Source: Chloroflexota bacterium (GTDB lineage Bacteria; Chloroflexota; Anaerolineae; Anaerolineales; Villigracilaceae). From it: a stretch of 8,484 nt of DNA. The translations under genes and the position numbers were made by a program. This document shows, one piece after another, positions 1 to 6,701 of the stretch. Every line of letters starts with the position of its first letter. Position 1 is the stretch's first letter. The notes beneath the pieces were generated by a model. The model was not told where the DNA came from. It searched no databases and saw only the letters and a list, made by a program, of their open reading frames with translations. The stretch lies in assembly GCA_026389975.1 (NCBI GenBank), contig JAPLGV010000111.1, positions 1 to 8,484 on the forward strand. Reading direction: 5' to 3'.

Positions 1-345
1 GCCGATCAACAGCGCAAGCAGGGTGGCTCCAACTGCAATGATCATCGAATGCTGCAGCGGTAAATACGTGTAAATTTTACTAATTATGCCTGTCAACATC
101 CTGACCCAGTGAAAAATGGTCAATTCGCCTACCACGGCATCCGGGACGCGGGTGAGATCATGAGCCTGCCAGGTCACCGTGGTCATAACCAGGCGAAACA
201 AGGGGATAATGACCATGACGAACATTAAGGCCAGCATGATCAACGACAGAACCACCCTTGTGCTCGTTAACCAATGAAAAAACCTTCGGGAACTGGCTAA
301 TAGGTGTTCGGAAAATGGTTGTGGAGATATTGCGGGTACTATCAT
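1..345 (-). CDS. ABC transporter permease, iron(III)/sugar-phosphate type (5' part only)
   Basis: This gene enters from its start codon at 345 and stays open to the left edge (115 codons, no stop). The start is supported by GGAGAA (plus 351-356) about 7 nt upstream of the ATG. The visible protein has a polar N-terminus of about 30 residues, a strong membrane segment at about residues 31-53, and a periplasmic-looking stretch with VPDAVVGELTIFHW. A second hydrophobic segment begins near residue 101 (MIIAVGATLLALLIG). This layout matches the first two helices of inner-membrane permeases of the FbpB/AfuB type, which form the channel of ABC importers. It starts 27 nt after the RpiR regulator and is probably cotranscribed with it. 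Some transporters of this class import sugar phosphates, which would suit an RpiR neighbour, but the substrate cannot be read from this fragment. The permease call is moderately sure, the substrate unknown. Confidence 0.72.
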   Translation of the reverse strand, partial: MIVPAISPQPFSEHLLASSRRFFHWLTSTRVVLSLIMLALMFVMVIIPLFRLVMTTVTWQAHDLTRVPDAVVGELTIFHWVRMLTGIISKIYTYLPLQHSMIIAVGATLLALLIG

Positions 346-372
346 GTATCTTCTCCTATTCTTCAGTGGGTC

Positions 373-1257
373 TTATCGGTTGAGCGAGCCATTGGTTTTC
401 TTGAGATGCTCGCGCAATTGATCCAGTTTGTCGAGGTTGGTCATTACTTTTTCCTGATCCACCGAACTCAGGGCCAGGAGCAAAGCATTGACGATCGTCA
501 TCGGGACGGTCAGGGAATGAAAGGCAGAGACCGGTCCGCGGCGTGCCGACAGAACTACGTCCGCCTTATCGCCCAGCATTGGACCGAGCGTGTCGGTCAG
601 CAGGATGACGGGCGTTTTGTGCTGGTTGGCATAATCCAGGACCATCTGAAGATTAGGGGTTAAGTTGAAAAAGCCGATGGCGATGAGCAAGTCACTGCTT
701 TCCATGAGCAGCATAGGCTCGAGCATCTCCCGCCCGGAAGTATTCAGCGGAATCACATACCGGGCTGAGCGAGTCAAACGGATATCGAGTAAGTCAACCA
801 GTGAAAGGGAGGGCCCCAGCCCAAAAACAAAAACGCGCTGGTGAGTACGAAGTAACTCAACAGCCGCGTTAAGGGCTTTCCGATCAAGGGTTTGAAGGGC
901 TTCGGTCAGGTAATCAATCTCTGAAGCCACAAGTCGTTCGAAAATATCGCCGTCTGCGCGCAAATCATCCAGGCGGCTGCGCAGCCGGGCAGAATGCGTT
1001 AACCGGTGACGGAAACTGTCCTGTAAAGCCACCCGCATGGTCGGGTAACTGTCAAAACCGAGGGTGCGCGCAAAGCGTACCATGGTCGCTTCACTTAATT
1101 GCAGCCGACCGGCTATTTCGCCTGCCGAAAGAAAAGCGGCTTCATCCTGATTCTGGTTCAGATAATTGGCAATGCGCTTCTCGCTTTTCGTGAACTGCGG
1201 AAAGCGCTCACTGATCAATTGGCTAAAGCCAACCGGGTTTTGATTTTCCAGGTTCAT
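373..1257 (-). CDS. RpiR/MurR-family transcriptional regulator (HTH + SIS domain)
   Basis: A 294-residue protein of normal length for the family. Residues 1-80 form the RpiR-type helix-turn-helix domain; FTKSEKRIANYL is followed by the typical LSAGEIAGRLQLSEATMVRFARTLG recognition region (about 43-67), here cited in part as SEATMVRFARTLGF. Residues about 125-265 form a SIS (sugar isomerase) domain, with FVFGLGPS at 143-150 as the phosphosugar-binding loop and VILLTD at 217-222. Such proteins bind DNA as dimers and usually sense a phosphorylated sugar. The ATG at 1257 has GAGGT (plus 1264-1268) upstream. The gene lies directly upstream of an ABC permease and has its own promoter with palindromes, so autoregulation and control of the importer are likely. 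Family assignment is firm; the effector is unknown. Confidence 0.93.
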   Translation of the reverse strand: MNLENQNPVGFSQLISERFPQFTKSEKRIANYLNQNQDEAAFLSAGEIAGRLQLSEATMVRFARTLGFDSYPTMRVALQDSFRHRLTHSARLRSRLDDLRADGDIFERLVASEIDYLTEALQTLDRKALNAAVELLRTHQRVFVFGLGPSLSLVDLLDIRLTRSARYVIPLNTSGREMLEPMLLMESSDLLIAIGFFNLTPNLQMVLDYANQHKTPVILLTDTLGPMLGDKADVVLSARRGPVSAFHSLTVPMTIVNALLLALSSVDQEKVMTNLDKLDQLREHLKKTNGSLNR

Positions 1258-1336
1258 CGCTTTACCTCTGCTTCATCATCGGACGAAACAAAAACTTTCA
1301 ACATTAGTATTTTTGCAATTATACTTTCATTTGGAC

Positions 1337-1365
1337 ATAATACAACAATTGTTATTTAATTGCAA
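1337..1365 (-). promoter_or_regulatory. Sigma-70-like promoter of the RpiR regulator gene
   Basis: On the minus strand TTGCAA (plus 1360-1365) and TATTAT (plus 1337-1342) are separated by exactly 17 nt, close to the sigma-70 consensus. The region is AT-rich, unlike its surroundings, and lies about 80 nt upstream of the regulator's ATG. A second candidate slightly downstream is TATAAT (plus 1318-1323) with TTGTAT (plus 1340-1345) at 16 nt. Which is used cannot be decided from the sequence. Confidence 0.55.
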
Positions 1366-1377
1366 GTGCTCTTGCAA
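1344..1377. promoter_or_regulatory. Candidate operator: two palindromes in the regulator promoter
   Basis: TTGCAAG (1360-1366) and CTTGCAA (1371-1377) form a perfect 7-bp inverted repeat with a 4-nt spacer, overlapping the proposed -35 box. AACAATTGTT (1344-1353) is a perfect 10-bp palindrome lying between the -35 and -10 boxes. A further TTGCAA occurs at 1313-1318. Positions like these suit repression by a dimeric regulator, most simply by the adjacent RpiR protein itself. The binding is inferred. Confidence 0.45.
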
Positions 1378-1524
1378 AAGAATGTGCCGTTTGTCATATT
1401 GAAATGGGTCAACCAGCGGCAATTATGGCGGCGGTGCGCATGCACGCCTTTCTTAAAGTCGCTGAGAGGCTGCTCACATTTCGGAAATCAAATCGCGAGG
1501 CCGCGAAGAACGCCAAGAAAACCT

Positions 1525-1555
1525 AAAAAAACTTCGCGAACTTCGCGTCTTCGCG
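1525..1555 (-). terminator. Possible rho-independent terminator after the MFS gene
   Basis: On the minus strand CGCGAA (plus 1550-1555) pairs with TTCGCG (plus 1535-1540) across a 9-nt loop, and a run of seven T (plus 1525-1531) follows 3 nt later. It lies downstream of the MFS stop and upstream of the regulator promoter, where a terminator is expected. The stem is only 6 bp and is part of a TTCGCG-type repeat (three units in 1533-1555) of a kind that recurs in many genomes, so its activity is uncertain. Confidence 0.4.
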
Positions 1556-1570
1556 CGGTAGCCCCGGTTT

Positions 1571-1617
1571 CCCGTAAGAGCGTCGGGACGATGCCCCGTA
1601 AGAGCGTCGGGACGATG
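1571..1617. repeat. 24-nt-period tandem duplication
   Basis: A 23-nt unit beginning CCCGTAAGAGCGTCGGGACG is present twice without mismatch (1571-1593 and 1595-1617), separated by one C. Each unit contains CGTC-GG-GACG and CCCG/CGGG inverted arms that could fold. The duplication is flanked by two members of the GGTAGTCCCGGTTC family (1557-1570 degenerate, 1625-1638 exact). Confidence 0.85.
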
Positions 1618-1624
1618 CCAGCGT

Positions 1625-1647
1625 GGTAGTCCCGGTTCTCGGACGGG
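1625..1647 (+). repeat. Dispersed repeat A, intergenic copy
   Basis: It contains the exact 14-nt core GGTAGTCCCGGTTC (1625-1638) followed by TCGGACGGG. The whole 23-nt string is identical to 8413-8435 at the far end of the window. A degenerate copy with two mismatches (GGTAGCCCCGGTTT) lies at 1557-1570. Confidence 0.85.
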
Positions 1648-1710
1648 GCATGGGGGTGAGAATTCATTACCCATAGACTTTAAGAAATGCATTAAACCGG
1701 GGTTGAACCG

Positions 1711-2982
1711 TTAGGAAACTTGACCCTCCTGGAGCGCTTCATCCCCGTTGTAATTCCATAGCTGTGGAATTCTTTTCGCCACAATCCAGGCAGCCAGCAC
1801 ACAACCGACCCCGCCCGAGATAATCGCAAATGGCACCCCCAGAATCTGCGCCACCAGGCCGGATTCCACTTCTCCGAGCTGGGGACCGCCCTTGAAGAAT
1901 ATCTGGGTGATGCTCATCATGCGGCCGCGCATCGCGTCGGGCGTCAGCAGTTGTCGCACCGTGTTGCGGATGATGCTACTCAGCCCGTCAAAGGCGCCGA
2001 TCAGGATGAGCGCCAGCATGGTCAACCAGAAGGAGGTGGAAACCCCGAAAAGTACCGTCGCCAGGCCGAATCCTGCCACGGAAATGGTAATCAACATTCC
2101 CTGACGACGAAGGTTTGTTTTTTGCGAAAGATATAACCCGACGAACATGGTACCGATGGATTGGGAAGCAGACAACCAGCCATACTGGATCGGGCCGACA
2201 TGCAGAATATCCATCGCTACAAAGGGCAGCAGGGTATTTGCCGATGAGAAGAAAGTGCCAAAGAAATCCAGGACCATGACCGAGAAGATGATGGGTGAGT
2301 TTTTGATGAATTCGATCCCTGCGCGGATATCGCGGAATGTTCCCCGCCCCGTGCTGGAACCGGGACTACCACGCATTTCGAAGGTTCTCTTTTCTATCAC
2401 AGTTCGGATATCTCCCATGGCGATCAGGGCCGCGATGACAGCCAGATAGGAAATGGCATTGATCCAATACGCCCATTGCAGGCCCCAAAAGGCGATCACG
2501 ACCCCGCAGATCGCCGGCCCCAGAATGCCACCCACTTTGGAGGCGATGGAGGTCAGGCTGTAGGCGTTTGCCAGGTTTTCGCGCGGTACCAGGGAGGGAA
2601 TGAGGGCTTGCCTGGCAGGGCCACCAAATGCCACAGCCACCGACTGCATGATCACCAGACCGAAAATCATCCATAAAGTCACGATACCCCACGCGGTGGT
2701 CAGGCCAAGAAACAAGGCAACCAACCCCAGTGCGACCTGGGTGAGGATTGCCATTTTTCGACGGTCGAAGCGGTCCGCAGCCACTCCGGCAACCAGGGAG
2801 AGCAGAATCACTGGCAGGAATCGCACCAGGCCGATGCCGCTGATGACCATGGGTTGATCCGATAACGTGCGGAGATGCCAGTACAGGGCCCACAGTTGCA
2901 TCTGTGAACCTGCGATTGAAATCAGGTGACCAATCCAGTACATCAGGAATGGCCTGGATTTGAAGGCGGGAGGAATTACCAT
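1711..2982 (-). CDS. MFS transporter, EntS/MFS_3-like efflux protein
   Basis: A 423-residue membrane protein with the expected twelve-helix size. The loop between helices 2 and 3 carries the MFS motif GVAADRFDRRK (about 66-76). Helix 5 and its surroundings show FGGPARQALIPSLVP (about 119-133) and SKVGGILGPAICG (about 148-160), typical of the MFS_3/enterobactin-exporter branch of proton-driven efflux. The central cytoplasmic loop (about 190-215) contains RGSPGSSTGR, encoded by a copy of dispersed repeat A inserted in frame. The ATG at 2982 has no clear Shine-Dalgarno sequence; a later start near residue 14 is possible but would clip helix 1. It is the last gene of the run, 85 nt after kinase 1, and could be cotranscribed with it or have its own start. 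The substrate is unknown. Confidence 0.88.
   Translation of the reverse strand: MVIPPAFKSRPFLMYWIGHLISIAGSQMQLWALYWHLRTLSDQPMVISGIGLVRFLPVILLSLVAGVAADRFDRRKMAILTQVALGLVALFLGLTTAWGIVTLWMIFGLVIMQSVAVAFGGPARQALIPSLVPRENLANAYSLTSIASKVGGILGPAICGVVIAFWGLQWAYWINAISYLAVIAALIAMGDIRTVIEKRTFEMRGSPGSSTGRGTFRDIRAGIEFIKNSPIIFSVMVLDFFGTFFSSANTLLPFVAMDILHVGPIQYGWLSASQSIGTMFVGLYLSQKTNLRRQGMLITISVAGFGLATVLFGVSTSFWLTMLALILIGAFDGLSSIIRNTVRQLLTPDAMRGRMMSITQIFFKGGPQLGEVESGLVAQILGVPFAIISGGVGCVLAAWIVAKRIPQLWNYNGDEALQEGQVS
2357..2370 (-). repeat. Dispersed repeat A inside the MFS coding sequence
   Basis: The exact 14-nt core is present in the gene's sense orientation and is read as part of RGSPGSS. It continues with CAGC-GGGG as in the copy at 8373. 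The reading frame is kept, and the affected site is the loop between helices 6 and 7, which tolerates length change in this family. Confidence 0.85.
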
Positions 2983-3067
2983 ATGGTTTTTAGACTTTAA
3001 TCCCCGGCGGAACTCGCGCCGTGAAAATATTGAGAAGTTCGTTGTGCCGGAATCGCCATACCTGGTC

Positions 3068-4255
3068 TCAATCCCGGCTTAGTATTTCAACAATTTCAGG
3101 CGTCACCCAGAGTGCCGCCCCAGTGGTGTCTACGACAATATCGCACACTTTCATCAAAGGCAGGTAACAATCCTCAGCTCTCAAAAACTGAGTCCGAAAA
3201 AACCTGTTTCTGAAGTAGGCCGAATCGTATTTCTTGCGGTAGTCGATATCGCGTTTCCATTTCCGTTTCAGCCGGATGGGATCATCTGTCAGATACACTG
3301 CTTTGATCCCAATCAGGCCGGAGAGCTCCTCCATTTGGAATGGAAAATTACCCTCCATAAAAATAATATCGGCCGGCTCGATCTCAAGGGGGGTGCAGCC
3401 CGCCTTCAAGCTGCCGTCCAGATCATGGCTGGAAGTGGCGTAGACAAAATCATACCTTGGGATAGTGATCTTCTTCCCTTGTGTGATCTCAACCAGGCTG
3501 CGCATGAACAGTTCAAAATGGATCGATTCCTTCCCCATCGGTTTAGTGTCCCGATAATCTCTGTCGAGCTGAAAATTGTCCACCTCAATCGTGGTGATTT
3601 TTTTGCCTGCCTGTTCAAAAGCATTGAGCAGACGTTCCGTAATCTCGGTCTTACCCGCCGCTGTAGGCCCGGCAAGAGCGATCAGCATTGGGGTTCCCCG
3701 GGCACTGATGAGTTTCTTTACACTCTCAACAAAGGCCTGGTCGATTTCTGCATTTGCATCTTTGAAATCCTTGTAACCAACATCTTGAAAGCGCTCAAAG
3801 CGTTTTTGCCTTGGCTCGAAACGCTTATATGGTTTACCGCCAAAATGCGCTAACACAGCCTCCGTAAAATAGACCGTCCGAGGTAAAAAGTAAAAACCTC
3901 TTATATCGAAATAAAAGTGTACCCTGACCCACTCCTCGGCATATTCTCCGCTCACCAGTCCTGCGAAAAGCATGCGGGTCAGGCGGACAATATTTTCATC
4001 CAGAACAATCCTATCCCCAACCCGGGGTTTGAGTTGGATACCCGTATAGAAATCGCGGCTACCAATCAAACGTTCGATTTCCTCCTGCTTGTCCAGTTCT
4101 ACTGAGTCCCAGCCATCCTCCGGATAAACGTTTTCCAGCGCGTAGCGGAATTCATACAACTCCAGAGCCTCGATTCCCGCATTGATCCGCTTCATTGTCT
4201 CAAACAGAACCGCAGTAAAATATACCGGGGTATGCAACCTGTTCGTTCCAGACAT
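3068..4255 (-). CDS. P-loop kinase of the uridine kinase/phosphoribulokinase class, paralog 1
   Basis: A 395-residue protein. The C-terminal half (about 185-395) is a P-loop kinase: Walker A GPTAAGKT (196-203), a substrate-side EVDNF (224-228), YATSSHDLDG (272-281), a Walker B-like ADIIFMEGNF (295-304), and a lid with DPIRLKRKWKRDIDY (325-339) like the RRxxRD lid of uridine kinases. The first 180 residues match no family I recognise; they contain RINAGIEALELYEFRY and HFYFDIRGFYFLPRT. The ATG at 4255 is chosen over a TTG at 4270 because AAGGA stands 6 nt upstream and it aligns with paralog 2. It follows paralog 2 by 18 nt and is clearly more than half identical to it. All kinase motifs look intact. 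Nucleoside, glycerate or sugar kinase activity are all possible; the acceptor is unknown. Confidence 0.82.
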   Translation of the reverse strand: MSGTNRLHTPVYFTAVLFETMKRINAGIEALELYEFRYALENVYPEDGWDSVELDKQEEIERLIGSRDFYTGIQLKPRVGDRIVLDENIVRLTRMLFAGLVSGEYAEEWVRVHFYFDIRGFYFLPRTVYFTEAVLAHFGGKPYKRFEPRQKRFERFQDVGYKDFKDANAEIDQAFVESVKKLISARGTPMLIALAGPTAAGKTEITERLLNAFEQAGKKITTIEVDNFQLDRDYRDTKPMGKESIHFELFMRSLVEITQGKKITIPRYDFVYATSSHDLDGSLKAGCTPLEIEPADIIFMEGNFPFQMEELSGLIGIKAVYLTDDPIRLKRKWKRDIDYRKKYDSAYFRNRFFRTQFLRAEDCYLPLMKVCDIVVDTTGAALWVTPEIVEILSRD

Positions 4256-4273
4256 ACGCGATCCTTTCAACCC

Positions 4274-5488
4274 TTACCTTAGGATTTTCGAGATTTCAGA
4301 CGTCACCCATAGGGCCGCACCGGTGGTGTCGACGGTCATATCGCAGACCTCCATTTGAGGCAGGTAGGCGATCTGGGCCATGATGAATTGGTCTTTGAAA
4401 AAACGGTTTCGGAAATAGGTGGGGGCATATTTCTTGCGATAGTCAATATCGCGTTTCCATTTGCGCTTCATTCGAATGGGGTCGTCGGTTAGATATACCA
4501 CCTTGATCCCGATCAGATGGATAACTTCCTCGAGTAAAAATGGGAAATTACCTTCGATGAAAATAATATCAGCAGGCTCGATCTCGATCGGTACGCCATC
4601 CGGTTTCAAGTTGCCGTCCAGGTCGTGGCTGGAGGTGGCGTACACAGTGTCGTAGCAGGGGATACTGATCTTTTTCCCATGCGTGATGTCTTCCAAGCTC
4701 TGCTTGAAAAGCTCGAAGTGCAGGGCTTGCTTGCCCTGAGAGTGAATGCCCTGCGCCTCACGGTAGTCCCGGTCGGTCAGGAAATTATCCAGTTCAATGG
4801 AGGTAACTTGCTGGCCCGCCTGCTCAAATGCGCTGCGCAGGCGCTCGACAATTTCGGTCTTCCCGGCGGCAGTTGGCCCGGCAATGGCGAGCAGGATCGG
4901 GGTCCCACGGGATGCTATGATTTTCTTCACGCTCTCGATGAAAAGTTCATCCACTTCGGCATTTGCCTCTTTGAACTCTCTATACCCCACGTCTTGTTGT
5001 CGCTCGAGGTTCTTTTGCTTTTGCTCGAAACGTTTGAACGGTTTGCCGCCAAAATGCGCCAGCACTTTCTCGGTGAAATAGAGCGTGCGGTGCAGGAAGT
5101 AAAAGCCGCGTATATCGAAGTAGAAATGCGTCTTCACCCAGTCTTGTGCAACCTCGCCTGTGACCAGGCCCACAAAGAGCATTTGCGCCAGCCGGATAAT
5201 TTGTTCGTCCAGCACAACCCGGTCACCCACCTTAGGGTGTTCTTCCCGTATGCTGTGCATTGGTTTGATCTGGATGCTGTCATAGAAATCACGGCTGTTG
5301 AGGCGCATTTCGATTTCTTCTTTGCTATCCAGTTTTACGGATTCCCAGCCTTTTTCGGGAACCAGGTCATTCAACCCGTAGCGGAATTCGTACAACTCCA
5401 AAGCCTGGATACCGGGATTGATGCGCTTCATTTTCTCGAACAGGTTTGCGGAAAATACTTTGGGCTCGAAAATGTTTTGTTCAGCCAT
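4274..5488 (-). CDS. P-loop kinase of the uridine kinase/phosphoribulokinase class, paralog 2
   Basis: A 404-residue protein with the same plan as its downstream neighbour: an unrecognised N-terminal region (1-190), then Walker A GPTAAGKT (204-211), IELDNF (231-236), YATSSHDLDG (283-292), ADIIFIEGNF (306-315) and a basic lid DPIRMKRKWKRDIDY (336-350). The ATG at 5488 is chosen by alignment with paralog 1; an ATG at 5506 overlapping the end of apgM is the alternative, and the open frame further upstream is only the shadow of apgM. Compared with paralog 1 it has exactly nine extra residues, MHSIREEHP (77-85), which correspond to a 27-nt repeat also found at the apgM start. Neighbouring phosphoglycerate mutase genes hint at glycerate or phosphoglycerate metabolism, but this is only context. 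Confidence 0.82.
   Translation of the reverse strand: MAEQNIFEPKVFSANLFEKMKRINPGIQALELYEFRYGLNDLVPEKGWESVKLDSKEEIEMRLNSRDFYDSIQIKPMHSIREEHPKVGDRVVLDEQIIRLAQMLFVGLVTGEVAQDWVKTHFYFDIRGFYFLHRTLYFTEKVLAHFGGKPFKRFEQKQKNLERQQDVGYREFKEANAEVDELFIESVKKIIASRGTPILLAIAGPTAAGKTEIVERLRSAFEQAGQQVTSIELDNFLTDRDYREAQGIHSQGKQALHFELFKQSLEDITHGKKISIPCYDTVYATSSHDLDGNLKPDGVPIEIEPADIIFIEGNFPFLLEEVIHLIGIKVVYLTDDPIRMKRKWKRDIDYRKKYAPTYFRNRFFKDQFIMAQIAYLPQMEVCDMTVDTTGAALWVTSEISKILR
5233..5260 (-). repeat. Dispersed repeat B (27-28 nt) inserted in frame in kinase 2
   Basis: This copy matches 6701-6728 at 26 of 28 positions. It is read as MHSIREEHP and is absent from the otherwise collinear paralog 1, so it is an insertion of exactly nine codons. 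The purine-rich part is GGGAAGAA here, against GGGAGGAA in the other copy. Confidence 0.85.
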
Positions 5489-5495
5489 GTCTGAT

Positions 5496-6701
5496 TTATG
5501 CTCCATACTTTGCCACACGCCCGGCATTCGCCAGCGCAATTGGCATGATGTGCTTCGCCGGTAGAACGCCGAGACTGCCGCGCACACAGGCGCGCTCGCC
5601 AAATTCAGCGATGCCGTCCGGGCGGACATATTTGGAATACAGCAGAGTCGGCACGGGATGCCAGGAGTGCGATTTGAGCACTGCCGGGGATGAGTGGTCG
5701 CCGCTGACAATGACCACATCCGGCTGGAGCGCCATCAAGCGCGGTATCAGCGCGTCCACTTCTTCGATGGCGCTCACCTTGCCTGCAAAATCGCCGCTCT
5801 CGCCGCAGGTATCGGTCTGCTTGACGTGCAGGTAGAAGAAATCGAAATCGCTCCAATTCTTTTCCAACACAGAGAATTCATCCGCAATCGTCTGGCTGTC
5901 CACAGGCAAGACGGTCATTCCAACCAGTTTCGCCACCCCGCGATACATCCCGTTCACGGCAATGGCAGCTGCATTCAAACCAAACAAATCCCGATAGGAA
6001 GGTACTTTTGGAAATTTGGCAAAGCCGCGCAGCATGATCATATTGGCGGGATGCTTATCCGCCAGTAACTTGCACGCCTGCTCGATAAACCGGTTGGCTA
6101 ATTTCGCTGCTTTCTCGGACCCCGGGCCTGCCGCGCACACCGATAGCGGAGGCACGCCGGTTTTCAGCGGGTCGGTGTCGCTCAGTGCTTCGCCCAGGCT
6201 GGGGGCGCGCATGACGAAGGCGAAACGATGTTCCTTGACCGGTTCGATAAAGAACTCGACGCCGTCAATTTTGATGGTGCGTAGAAGTTCTGCCAGTTCG
6301 CACCCCACCTCAGTCGGGATACGCCCGGCACGACGATCCGTCAATAATCCATTTGCATCCAGTGAACAAAAATTACCGCGTGCTGCAACGTCATCGGGAC
6401 CCAATTCAAAATCAACGCCGAGCGCTTCCAACGCGCCGCGTCCGATTTCGTACTGGATGGGGTCATATCCGAAAATGGCGAGATGACCGGGGCCGCTGCC
6501 CGCGGTAATCCCCGGCCCAACCGGCACCGTCAGCCCCAGAGCGGATTGAGCCGCCAGCGCGTCGAGATTTGGTGTGCGGGCGGTTTCCAACTCGGTTTTG
6601 CCGCCCGGCTCGAGCGGCAATCCGCCCAGCCCATCCATAATGATCATGGCGATCTTTGTTTGAGCGGGCACAATCAGGTTTTGTAGAAATTTGAGGTCCA
6701 T
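5496..6701 (-). CDS. apgM: Cofactor-independent phosphoglycerate mutase, ApgM (archaeal) type
   Basis: A 401-residue member of the alkaline phosphatase superfamily, interconverting 3-phosphoglycerate and 2-phosphoglycerate. Visible sites: metal ligand D23 in IIMDGLGG, nucleophile S69 in TAGSGPGHLAIFGYDP, RGNFCSLD (108-115), D297 in HVKQTDTCGESGD, D335-H336 in VSGDHSSP, and H345 in KSHSWHPVP. Where the archaeal enzymes read GHDGD, this one reads GESGD, so a usual metal-binding His is Glu301. The start at 6701 has GGGAGG 8 nt upstream and gives the family length; an in-frame ATG at 6728 with its own GGAGG would add MHSVREEHP. It ends 7 nt before kinase 2, so translational coupling is likely. 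A second mutase gene stands just upstream, which makes this one apparently redundant or adapted to another substrate. Confidence 0.9.
   Translation of the reverse strand: MDLKFLQNLIVPAQTKIAMIIMDGLGGLPLEPGGKTELETARTPNLDALAAQSALGLTVPVGPGITAGSGPGHLAIFGYDPIQYEIGRGALEALGVDFELGPDDVAARGNFCSLDANGLLTDRRAGRIPTEVGCELAELLRTIKIDGVEFFIEPVKEHRFAFVMRAPSLGEALSDTDPLKTGVPPLSVCAAGPGSEKAAKLANRFIEQACKLLADKHPANMIMLRGFAKFPKVPSYRDLFGLNAAAIAVNGMYRGVAKLVGMTVLPVDSQTIADEFSVLEKNWSDFDFFYLHVKQTDTCGESGDFAGKVSAIEEVDALIPRLMALQPDVVIVSGDHSSPAVLKSHSWHPVPTLLYSKYVRPDGIAEFGERACVRGSLGVLPAKHIMPIALANAGRVAKYGA

Larger units (their letters stand above)
1449..1687. repeat. Repeat-dense segment bounded by a 12-bp inverted repeat (MITE-like)
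   Basis: TTTCTTAAAGTC at 1449-1460 is repeated in perfect inverted orientation as GACTTTAAGAAA at 1676-1687, and similarity continues imperfectly on both sides (GC-TTTCTTAAAGTC--TG). The enclosed 215 bp contain no coding sequence but several other repeats. This resembles a small non-autonomous element, but no target-site duplication was recognised and the right end is only about 24 nt from the MFS stop codon, so the pair could also be chance. Confidence 0.35.
1258..1710. other. Intergenic region between the MFS gene and the regulator; no gene
   Basis: No convincing coding sequence is seen on either strand over these 453 bases. The right part (about 1449-1687) is filled with repeats: TTCGCG-type repeats, a 24-nt tandem duplication, and two copies of the GGTAGTCCCGGTTC family, all bounded by a 12-bp inverted repeat. 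The left part (about 1300-1377) is AT-rich and holds the promoter and palindromes of the regulator. The stretch 1378-1448 holds nothing recognised. Confidence 0.8.

Noticed and set aside
1674..3000. A 10-nt direct repeat (TAGACTTTAA) at 1674-1683 and 2991-3000 flanking the MFS gene
   Set aside because: Matches of 10 nt are expected many times in a window of this size, and nothing else suggests that the gene was inserted as a unit.
3001..3030. A CGGCG/CGCCG hairpin between kinase 1 and the MFS gene as a terminator
   Set aside because: The 5-bp stem is not followed by a T-run on the minus strand, so it gives no support for termination.
4762..4773. A 12-nt match to repeat A (GGTAGTCCCGGT) inside kinase 2
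   Set aside because: It encodes DRDYR, which paralog 1 also has with different nucleotides, so it is ordinary coding sequence that resembles the repeat by chance.
4625..5494. A long plus-strand open frame opposite kinase 2 and other plus-strand frames
   Set aside because: These lie antisense to genes with clear motifs and show no recognisable protein features of their own.
5489..5719. A long N-terminal extension of kinase 2 in the open frame upstream of 5488
   Set aside because: It overlaps the well-supported end of apgM on the same strand, has no family-like sequence, and paralog 1 starts at the position matching 5488.
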